Origin: UBA2256 sp964453055
GTDB taxonomy: Bacteria > Spirochaetota > Spirochaetia > Treponematales > Rectinemataceae
DNA: 18,531 nucleotides
NCBI GenBank assembly: GCA_964453055.1
Contig: CAYVOD010000034.1
Coordinates: 1-18,531 of the forward strand
Reading direction: 5' to 3'
The notes beneath the pieces were generated by a model. It was not told the DNA's origin and searched no databases. It saw only the letters and a program-made list of their open reading frames with translations. Both the position numbers and the translations under genes were made by a program. Shown here in pieces: positions 6,589 through 13,262 of this stretch; within the stretch, counting starts at the first letter, position 1, and each line of letters starts with the position of its first letter.

Positions 6589-7494
6589 CTACTCGTCCAG
6601 CGCCCAGCGGTTTCGGCCCGAGTTTTTGGCCCGATAGAGGCAGGCATCGGCCCGGGCTACGGCGCTTTCCAAGGTATCGCCTCGTCGGGTCCTGGTAGCG
6701 CCTAGCGAAACGGTCACCCGAAGCGGCGATTTCTCCTCGAGTTCCAGCCAGCTGTGCTCCACCAGCAGGCGGAGACGTTCGGCGATTTCTCCGAGAGCGC
6801 CTTGAGCTGCGTTAGGGCAGACCAGTATGAACTCCTCCCCTCCCCAGCGTATCGCGGCATCCAAGGGTCTCACCGCGGAGGCAAGGGTCGTCGCAACCAT
6901 TTTAAGCACCCTGTCGCCTACGTTGTGGCCATATGCATCGTTCACGTTTTTGAAATGATCGATATCGGCCATGATAAGGCCCGAGGGCTTCGCGCCTTTT
7001 TCCTCAGCCTCCAGCCTGGTTTCCATTACGATCTGAAGATAACGTCTGTTTCCTAAACCAGTTAGGGGATCGGTGAGCACTTCGTGACGGAGTTTTTCAA
7101 GCTCGCTGAGCAGCGTCGAGCGGTCACTCTGATCGGCGAATATCTCTATGGCGCCTATTGTCTTGCCGCTATCGTCGGTCAGGGGAGCGGCCCACACCGT
7201 TATGGGAAGACGGTGGCCGTTTTGGTGGTGCATATAGACCTCGGCCTGGCGCACACGGCCGTCGGCGATCGTTCCGGCCAAAGGACAGCCATGGACGCAA
7301 AGCTCTATCCCTTCGGCGGTTATATGACGCAGGATATTCTCCGAACAGCAGGAACCGACCACCCTTTCTCCCGTGTACCCCGTAAGCAGCTCGGCGGCTT
7401 TGTTCCAGAAGAAGATTTTGCGACTGCGATCGACGAAATACACGCCGCTGTCCAGGCTCGACATGAGCTGGACCAAGCTATCATCGTATACCAT
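6589..7494 (-). CDS. PAS-GGDEF diguanylate cyclase
   Basis: This 301-residue enzyme makes cyclic di-GMP from two GTP. A PAS domain spans about 5-120 and carries Cys49/Cys50, Cys66 and Cys70 (GSCC and ELCVHGC). A short linker helix (125-140) leads to the GGDEF domain, which starts at TDPLTGLGNRR. Metal and substrate residues are ADIDHFKxxND (Asp177, Asp179), and the active loop is GGEEF (218-222). The inhibitory I-site RPLD (209-212) lies exactly five residues upstream, so product inhibition is expected. There is no membrane helix, so sensing is cytoplasmic. I start at the ATG at 7494; the longer TTG start at 7530 is the -35 box. It is divergent from the lipoprotein reductase gene. Confidence 0.92.
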   Translation of the reverse strand: MVYDDSLVQLMSSLDSGVYFVDRSRKIFFWNKAAELLTGYTGERVVGSCCSENILRHITAEGIELCVHGCPLAGTIADGRVRQAEVYMHHQNGHRLPITVWAAPLTDDSGKTIGAIEIFADQSDRSTLLSELEKLRHEVLTDPLTGLGNRRYLQIVMETRLEAEEKGAKPSGLIMADIDHFKNVNDAYGHNVGDRVLKMVATTLASAVRPLDAAIRWGGEEFILVCPNAAQGALGEIAERLRLLVEHSWLELEEKSPLRVTVSLGATRTRRGDTLESAVARADACLYRAKNSGRNRWALDE

Positions 7495-7501
7495 CGCTAT
7501 G

Positions 7502-7530
7502 AGTATAGGCGATTTGGCCAGGGACGGCAA
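7502..7530 (-). promoter_or_regulatory. Sigma70-type promoter of the diguanylate cyclase gene, predicted leaderless
   Basis: On the - strand TTGCCG (7530-7525), 17 nt, TATACT (7507-7502), 7 nt, ATG at 7494. This is the same -35 box, spacer and start distance as the DUF2156 promoter at 3211-3239. There is no Shine-Dalgarno sequence. The predicted mRNA begins at or within one or two bases of the ATG. Confidence 0.55.
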
Positions 7531-7594
7531 CGAGCTCGTTTTAAGCGTTATACGATTTAAGAAGTAATATATAGATATTTATTTAATTTTTTGA

Positions 7595-7624
7595 TTGACA
7601 TACATAGAACGCGTCAGCTACTAT
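7595..7624 (+). promoter_or_regulatory. Sigma70-type promoter of the lipoprotein reductase gene
   Basis: A perfect -35 box TTGACA (7595-7600), 18 nt, TACTAT (7619-7624). It sits in an AT-rich stretch unlike the GC-rich coding DNA. The start would be near 7631, giving a leader of about 39 nt that includes GGAGG at 7661-7665. Confidence 0.62.
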
Positions 7625-7669
7625 TCCGCGGATATTCAATAATTATTTATTCATACTTCTGGAGGTCGT

Positions 7670-9733
7670 ATGAGAAAGCTGTCAGTGAAGAGTATCGCAG
7701 CAGTGACGTTGGCGCTCCTCATCGCGGGATGCACATCGAACGCAGCGAAGGTCTCGGCCCCGATAGACGGCACCTATGAGGGTACCGGTCGCGGCATGCA
7801 AGGGCCGATCACGGTCCAGATGGTGGTAGCCGATGCCAAGATAAAATCGGTGGGAATTCTTTCGACGAAGGAAACGCCGAACATCGCGAAGGTGGCGCTG
7901 GAGCGCATTCCGTCGCGCATCGTCGAGACCCAGAGCCTCAAGATCGACGCCGTCGCAGGCGCGACCGTCGCCAGCAATGGCATCAAGAACGCAGTCGCCG
8001 ACGCAGCCAAGAAAGCGGGATTCGACGTGGAAGCGCTCAGGAAGAAGGAAGTAAAGGTTACTCCCCGCGCTCCCGAGACATGGAACGCCGACGTCCTGGT
8101 CATCGGCGCTGGCGGGGCGGGCTTGAGCGCCGCCATCAGCGCGGCTCAGGTCGGCGCCAAGGTAATTCTCATCGAAAAGAGCTCATTTATCGGCGGCAAC
8201 TCCATGGTGGCCGGCGCGGCGTACAACGCGGTGGATCCCGGAGCCCAGTCCACGATGAAGCTCACCAAGGCGCAGAAATCCTCGATGGATGCCTATCTGG
8301 CCCTCGATCCCGCCGATCCCGCGCTGAAATTCGATAGATATCCCGAATGGAAGCCTGTGCTGGACCAGCTCAAGGCGGACATAAAAGCATTCTACGACGC
8401 GAACAAGAGCAAGACCTTGGGCGTCGATATGCCGGGCTTCGATGCCATTTCGCTGCATATGTGGCATATCTATACCGGCGGCCTCAGGGAGATGACCGAC
8501 GGCTCCTGGATAGCCCCGAGAATAGAGCTCGCCCGCAAACTGGCCGAAAGCGCCCTGGACAGCCTCAAGTGGATGGACAGCCTCGGCCTCAAGGCGCAGT
8601 ACGGGGACACCTCCCGCTACGGCGGATCGACCGGCCTGTCCACGGTGCTCGGCGCCATGTGGCCCCGCACGCACAGTTTCATGTCGGGCGCGGACCGAAT
8701 TCCGCAGCTTGAGAAGAAGGCCTTGGAGTTCGGCGTGAAGATATACACCGAAACTAAGGGAACTGAACTGTTCGTAGGATCCGCCGGCAAGGTGGTCGGC
8801 GCCAAGGCCGTGCAGGCCGACGGCACCCAAATCACCATCAACACCTCAAAGGGCGTGGTCCTGGCCTCCGGCGGCTATTCCGCCAATCCCGTCATGGTCA
8901 AGAAATACGACAAGTACTGGGGCAAGGATCTCTCCGACAGGACCCTGTCCACCAACGTCGGCACGAACACCGGCGACGGAATCGTGATGGCCGAGAAGTT
9001 GGGCGCCTCCCTCTTCGGCATGGAAGTGGCCCAGATGATGCCCTCCTCCTCCCCCACCAAGGGAACGATGACAGACGGCATCTGGGGCGACGCCGCGGAA
9101 CAGATTTGGGTCGATGGCAAGGGTAATCGTTTCGTGGACGAATATGCCGAGCGCGACGTGCTCGCGAAAGCGTCACTCGAGCTGGAAGGCGGAATTTTCT
9201 ACATCATCTACGCCGGACGTGGCGCGGTAAACAAGCCGGAAGTTATGCTCAAGGGAACTCCTTATGACGCAAGGATAAAGGATATGGTCGAGGGCGGACA
9301 CATCTGGTGGGGCAACACCGTGGCCGAGCTGGCTGCGGCCACGGCCAAGCCCGCCGCGGGCGTCGCTCCCGCCTTCACCGAGGCAGCGTTGCGCGCAACC
9401 ATCGAGAAGTACAACAAGTTCGTCGCCGATCAGAAAGACACCGAGTTCGGGAAAGGTGTCATCGCCGGCGCCATCGACCTCGCTGCCGTAGACGCCGATC
9501 CGACGCTCGGCTTGGCGATCAGCCCGCGCAAGTCCTCGCTCCACCATACGATGGGCGGCGTCCTCATCGACACCGAAACCCGCGTGCTCGACGCCAAGGG
9601 GAATCCCATCCCCGGCCTTTGGGCAGCGGGCGAAGTTACCGGCGGCATCCACGCAGGCAACCGCCTGGGCGGCAACGCGATAGCCGATATCTTCACCTTC
9701 GGCCGCATCGCCGGACTGAACGCGGCAAAGTAA
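7670..9733 (+). CDS. Lipoprotein FMN/FAD reductase of the fumarate/urocanate reductase family
   Basis: This 687-residue exported lipoprotein has a signal peptide ending in LLIAG-C21. An FMN-binding domain spans about 32-115; DAVAGAT (93-99) matches the ApbE flavinylation motif, so FMN is probably linked to Thr99. A flavocytochrome c-type FAD domain starts at ADVLVIGAGGAG (140-151). Active-site parts seen by comparison with Shewanella Fcc3 are His335, Arg495 (the proton-delivering Arg of ERD), HHTMGG (625-630) and Arg665 (GNRLGGN). The Glu-x-x-Arg that binds the second carboxylate of fumarate is missing: the stretch 465-486 has no Arg. The substrate is thus probably another unsaturated acid. 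No CxxCH haem motif exists, so electrons must come from a flavin or quinone system. GGAGG lies 4 nt before the ATG. Confidence 0.88.
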   Translation: MRKLSVKSIAAVTLALLIAGCTSNAAKVSAPIDGTYEGTGRGMQGPITVQMVVADAKIKSVGILSTKETPNIAKVALERIPSRIVETQSLKIDAVAGATVASNGIKNAVADAAKKAGFDVEALRKKEVKVTPRAPETWNADVLVIGAGGAGLSAAISAAQVGAKVILIEKSSFIGGNSMVAGAAYNAVDPGAQSTMKLTKAQKSSMDAYLALDPADPALKFDRYPEWKPVLDQLKADIKAFYDANKSKTLGVDMPGFDAISLHMWHIYTGGLREMTDGSWIAPRIELARKLAESALDSLKWMDSLGLKAQYGDTSRYGGSTGLSTVLGAMWPRTHSFMSGADRIPQLEKKALEFGVKIYTETKGTELFVGSAGKVVGAKAVQADGTQITINTSKGVVLASGGYSANPVMVKKYDKYWGKDLSDRTLSTNVGTNTGDGIVMAEKLGASLFGMEVAQMMPSSSPTKGTMTDGIWGDAAEQIWVDGKGNRFVDEYAERDVLAKASLELEGGIFYIIYAGRGAVNKPEVMLKGTPYDARIKDMVEGGHIWWGNTVAELAAATAKPAAGVAPAFTEAALRATIEKYNKFVADQKDTEFGKGVIAGAIDLAAVDADPTLGLAISPRKSSLHHTMGGVLIDTETRVLDAKGNPIPGLWAAGEVTGGIHAGNRLGGNAIADIFTFGRIAGLNAAK

Positions 9734-9759
9734 TAGCCGTTTAGCGGCGCTGAGAACGA

Positions 9760-9795
9760 GCCCCGTCCCCGCTTTGCCGGGAACGGGGCTTTTTT
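9760..9795 (+). terminator. Intrinsic terminator of the lipoprotein reductase gene
   Basis: A 12-bp stem (9760-9771 with 9778-9789, one C-A mismatch) and a 6-nt loop are followed by TTTTTT (9790-9795). It lies 26 nt after the stop codon. The MATE gene ends on the opposite strand at 9864, so it isolates the two transcripts. Confidence 0.92.
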
Positions 9796-9863
9796 ATTTC
9801 AATTTGCTGATCGTTGCTGTATAACGCTTTAAATCCTAGACATTCTGTTATCTGTCCGATTTC

Positions 9864-11210
9864 CTAAGCCCTGCCCAGCTTCCTGACTTGTCGAATCAGG
9901 AGCGTCGTGGTAATGGCGGACGAGAGGAGGTCGGCCAGGGGATAGGACATCCAGATGCCATCGAGCCCGAAGAATCGGGGCATGATGAGGATTAGCGGAA
10001 TAAGGATGAAAAACTGTCTGGAAAGGCCTAGGACGACCGATTCGGTGGCTTTGCCGATGGCCTGGAAATAGGTGGCCCCGGTGATCTGCACGGCGGCCAG
10101 GGGGACGAACATGACCATGATCCGCAGCACCCGGGCGCCGGAGGCCGCGAGGCCGCTGTCTGTGGTGAAAAAGCCCATACCTACTCGGGGGAGGAGCATC
10201 ATGAAGGCATAGCCGATGGAGGCGAGCCCCAAGGCGGTGAGTACGGTCGTCTTGAGGGTGGCCTTTACACGGTCATAGCGCTTGGCGCCGTAATTATAGC
10301 CTGCGATGGGCTGGAAGCCCTGGACTATGCCCAGGACGGGCATGATGACGATCATGTTGAGCCGATGGATCATGCCGAAGGTGGTGATGGCCGAGTCGCC
10401 GCCATAACGTCCCAGGGATGTATTCACCAGCAGCATGAGGAGGCTCATGCCGGCCGATTGGATGAACGCGGGCGTTCCCAAAAGAAAACTTTGGGCTAGT
10501 ATCTTCGGTCTAATTCGGAATTCCGAGGCAGCCAGGGGAACAACCGTTTTCTTACGCATGTAGAGGGAAGCCAGGTACAGCACCGAAGCTATTTGGCTGA
10601 TCACCGTGGCGATAGCAGCTCCCCGCACTCCTAGGCCAAGGCCGAAAATGAAAATCGGATCGAGGACAGTGTTGAGCCCCGCTCCCAAGAGCATGCCTTT
10701 CATGGATGCCTTGGTGTTCCCTTCGGAGCGGACAAGGTTGGAGGCGCACATCGACAGGGCGAAAAAGAAGAAGCCCGCCCCCACGATGCTCAAGTACTCC
10801 ATGGCCAGGGGCATGATTTCTTCGCTTGCGCCGAAAAAGCCTAGTATTGGCCGCATGAAGGCAAACAGCAGGCCTACCAGGATGGCGTTGACCAGGATGA
10901 CCGTGGCGTAGGCCGTGCCTACGGCTTTGACCGCCTCGTCGTGGCGCTTCTCCCCCAGCCGCCTGGACACTATGGAAGCGGTGCCGATTCCGGTAGCCTG
11001 GGCGACCGAGGAGACGATCATCTGGATCGGAAAGACGATAGACAGGGCGGCAATGGCCAAAGGTCCGACTCCCTGGCCTACGAAGATCGTATCGACGATG
11101 TTGTAGAGGGCGTTGACCAGCATGCCCACTGCCGCGGGAGTCCCCATTTTTACGAGGAGAGGGAATATTTTTTCGTTTTCAAGGTACGCGGTTTTATGAG
11201 TGGTGTTCAC
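9864..11210 (-). CDS. MATE-family efflux transporter, MepA-like
   Basis: This inner-membrane antiporter of about 448 residues has twelve hydrophobic segments and exports drugs or metabolites using a Na+ or H+ gradient. The N-terminal block PAAVGMLVNALYNIVDTIFVGQGVG and the mid-protein block GFQPIAGYNYGAKRYDRV are typical of the MepA-like group, which is unlike the second MATE protein in this window. The start is uncertain. I prefer the GTG at 11210 because a -10-like box ends 7 nt upstream and the length fits the family. An ATG at 11228 would add 6 residues; the TTG at 11297 would add 29 residues that look non-native. None has a normally spaced Shine-Dalgarno sequence. It lies downstream of the NHL lipoprotein gene, across a large hairpin. 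Confidence 0.9.
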   Translation of the reverse strand: MNTTHKTAYLENEKIFPLLVKMGTPAAVGMLVNALYNIVDTIFVGQGVGPLAIAALSIVFPIQMIVSSVAQATGIGTASIVSRRLGEKRHDEAVKAVGTAYATVILVNAILVGLLFAFMRPILGFFGASEEIMPLAMEYLSIVGAGFFFFALSMCASNLVRSEGNTKASMKGMLLGAGLNTVLDPIFIFGLGLGVRGAAIATVISQIASVLYLASLYMRKKTVVPLAASEFRIRPKILAQSFLLGTPAFIQSAGMSLLMLLVNTSLGRYGGDSAITTFGMIHRLNMIVIMPVLGIVQGFQPIAGYNYGAKRYDRVKATLKTTVLTALGLASIGYAFMMLLPRVGMGFFTTDSGLAASGARVLRIMVMFVPLAAVQITGATYFQAIGKATESVVLGLSRQFFILIPLILIMPRFFGLDGIWMSYPLADLLSSAITTTLLIRQVRKLGRA

Positions 11211-11217
11211 TCGAGCG

Positions 11218-11247
11218 ATATTACACATTTTGTGCCAGAATGGGCAG
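11218..11247 (-). promoter_or_regulatory. Weak candidate promoter of the MepA-like gene
   Basis: On the - strand CTGCCC (11247-11242), 18 nt, TAATAT (11223-11218), 7 nt, GTG at 11210. The -10 matches 4 of 6 bases. An overlapping TGTAAT is an alternative. I list it because its distance to the start repeats the pattern of the DUF2156 and cyclase promoters. Confidence 0.28.
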
Positions 11248-11309
11248 GGCTCGGCGAGCCTCAGCTCCGAGATTGCGAAAACATCGAGCGGGGGCAACTC
11301 CCCTATGGA

Positions 11310-11359
11310 CCGTTAAGCGCCTTGAAAAAGATGCCTCCTTCAAGGCGCCGATCTAACGG
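11310..11359 (-). other. Large two-part stem-loop between the NHL lipoprotein and MATE genes
   Basis: The inner stem GCGCCTTGAA (11317-11326) pairs perfectly with TTCAAGGCGC (11339-11348) over a 12-nt loop. The outer stem CCGTTA (11310-11315) pairs with TAACGG (11354-11359). On the - strand the loop reads GGAGGCATCTTT and thus exposes a Shine-Dalgarno-like GGAGG. No T-run follows on either strand. It begins about 17 nt after the lipoprotein stop codon in transcript order. It may be a poorly terminating hairpin, an RNA-stabilising element or a processing site. Confidence 0.55.
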
Positions 11360-11375
11360 GACGGATAATTACGAT

Positions 11376-13064
11376 CTAGCGGATAATCTTCCGTATTTTG
11401 TTGCCGTACATTTCCGCGACATATAGATCGCCCTCACGATCGACGGCTACAGACAGCGGATCGTAGAATAATGCCGTAAGATAGGGTCCGTTCACCGAGC
11501 CGCTCGCCCCGCATCCTGCGAAGACAGCGGCCTGATCGCCGATACTGCTGTGCACCGAAGCGATCTCGATTTGGTTTTTCGCCCTGTCCACAATGAACAT
11601 CGTCCCGTCGTCGGCGATGGCGAAATCTTTTTTCCCGGCACACTGGGTAACAGTGACAACCTCGCTCGAGGGGGTCATTTTCTTTATTTTTCCGTTTCCC
11701 GAATCGAGCAGGTAGATGAATTCCGTTCCAGACGAATCGGTGTGAACCCGGATCGCTTCGGGTTGGCTGAATCGCGCGCTTGATAGCGCGCCGGTCGCAT
11801 CCCCCGCCGTGTTCGCCGCATCGCCGGCGAAATGGCTGGCTACGCCATAGGAACTGATTTTAGTTATTTTATTCCCGTCGGCGACATAGAGGTTACCCCA
11901 TTTATCCAAGGCCAGGTCCTTAGGATCTGCGAAAACGTAGGGAGAGCCATCGATAGTGGTCCCCCATGAGCTTACTTTCCCATCGACGCTTATCTTTCTT
12001 ATACGCTTTGCGCTGGTTTCGGCTACGTATACGGTCCCATCGGCCGCGACCGCCATGCCCATGGGATAAGAAAACTTGGCGGCAGTGCCTACGCCATTGA
12101 CGAAACCCGCTTCTCCCGAGCCGGCCAAGGTGCTCACGTTGCCTTCGATATCGATTTTCCTTATCAAATGGTTATGCGTATCGCATACATAAATCGTGTC
12201 GTCGGCGCCAATTTCGATTCTGGTGGGATAGTGGAACGAAGCCTCGAAACCTTGCGCGTTCGTCGCGCCCATAATCCCCGAACCCGCGTAATTCCTCACC
12301 CCGCCCGGAAGGAAAAGATCTTTCAAACCTAAGTCCCAGCTCGCGGAGGACGAGTTCGTCGAATCGATCGAGGGATAGACCAGGACATCCTCGGTCCGGG
12401 ACCAGACGAGGGCGTTGCCGAAGCTCTTGTCTCTCAAGGTGATCGTCAAGACATACTCGCCGTTGGGCAGATAGTCCGAGTTATATGCAGTCGCTGAGCT
12501 GGCGTCCTGAATGACGCTCAAATAGACATCCTCGCCTTGCTTGGGACTGAGGTACGCGTTGAGCTCAGGCCTGTCGATACTCCACCAAGGCCACGCTAGC
12601 TTAATCTCGACGTAACCCGAGCCGGGTTCGACCGAGCAAACCGCGGAGATCGTCTTCGTTTCCGCTTCGCCTATTTCCACGGTGATGGCGCCACTTTGAG
12701 CGATTACCTCTTTCTGGGAATTTTTCGCGTTGATACGGATGATCCAGACGCCGGGTTCGAGCGCGGAGCGGCTGAAGATGTCCATGGCGTAATCATCCTC
12801 GGAAAAAGTGTCCCCGGCCGGCCCGGTCCCGGAGATGTCGTAAAAAGCAATATCCGTGTCAACCGCAGGCCCTATTCCCTTGGCTCCAAGCTCGGTTCCA
12901 AGGTGGATTACGAGGCTATTGGGCTGGGAAATCGGTTTCAGGTCTCCCAATCCCATTAATTCTTGTAAATCGCAGCTCTCCGCCATCAGAATCAAAGCAA
13001 GCGCGACGATACCCAGGATAACGGTAGTTCTTCCCGCCCTTCGAGATGAGATTCGATGTAGCAT
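11376..13064 (-). CDS. NHL-repeat beta-propeller lipoprotein
   Basis: This 562-residue exported protein has a long basic N-region, a hydrophobic core (14-27) and the loose lipobox MAES-C31, so it is probably a lipid-anchored surface or periplasmic protein. Residues about 45-245 form one or two beta-sandwich-like regions with no known family. From about 255 there are NHL repeats, with clear copies near 278-306, 333-358, 380-404, 433-463, 478-500 and 535-562. These carry the usual pattern of proline, then D-G-x-hydrophobic-Y-V-A-D, then I-R-K-I. Six copies would close a six-bladed propeller. Such domains bind proteins, peptides or glycans; no catalytic residue is evident. AAGGGG (13070-13075) stands 5 nt before the ATG. 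It could be an environmental binding protein. Confidence 0.85.
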   Translation of the reverse strand: MLHRISSRRAGRTTVILGIVALALILMAESCDLQELMGLGDLKPISQPNSLVIHLGTELGAKGIGPAVDTDIAFYDISGTGPAGDTFSEDDYAMDIFSRSALEPGVWIIRINAKNSQKEVIAQSGAITVEIGEAETKTISAVCSVEPGSGYVEIKLAWPWWSIDRPELNAYLSPKQGEDVYLSVIQDASSATAYNSDYLPNGEYVLTITLRDKSFGNALVWSRTEDVLVYPSIDSTNSSSASWDLGLKDLFLPGGVRNYAGSGIMGATNAQGFEASFHYPTRIEIGADDTIYVCDTHNHLIRKIDIEGNVSTLAGSGEAGFVNGVGTAAKFSYPMGMAVAADGTVYVAETSAKRIRKISVDGKVSSWGTTIDGSPYVFADPKDLALDKWGNLYVADGNKITKISSYGVASHFAGDAANTAGDATGALSSARFSQPEAIRVHTDSSGTEFIYLLDSGNGKIKKMTPSSEVVTVTQCAGKKDFAIADDGTMFIVDRAKNQIEIASVHSSIGDQAAVFAGCGASGSVNGPYLTALFYDPLSVAVDREGDLYVAEMYGNKIRKIIR

Positions 13065-13181
13065 AAAGACCCCTTAGCGCCAATGTTGTTTCATATCGCA
13101 AGACAATCGCCTATTTTATGATTTTCTAGTTAATGATAACCCTGAAAAACAAATATGTACACTGCTAATTTATACTCCAGG

Positions 13182-13194
13182 GACCTTTAAGGTC
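13182..13194. promoter_or_regulatory. Perfect 6+6 palindrome upstream of the NHL lipoprotein gene
   Basis: GACCTT (13182-13187), one T, AAGGTC (13189-13194). On the - strand it lies just upstream of TATAAA (13174-13169), a possible -10 box for the lipoprotein gene, so it would overlap the spacer and -35 region as an operator does. It could also be a chance palindrome. Confidence 0.3.
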
Positions 13195-13262
13195 GCCAAG
13201 CCATCCAGAGATCTTCAATATTCCGTAAAGGCATTAAATCGACGAATATTTACCGGGAGATC

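Noticed and set aside
7495..7530. TTG start adding 12 residues to the diguanylate cyclase
   Set aside because: The TTG is the first part of a -35 box with perfect spacing to TATACT, and no ribosome-binding site supports it.
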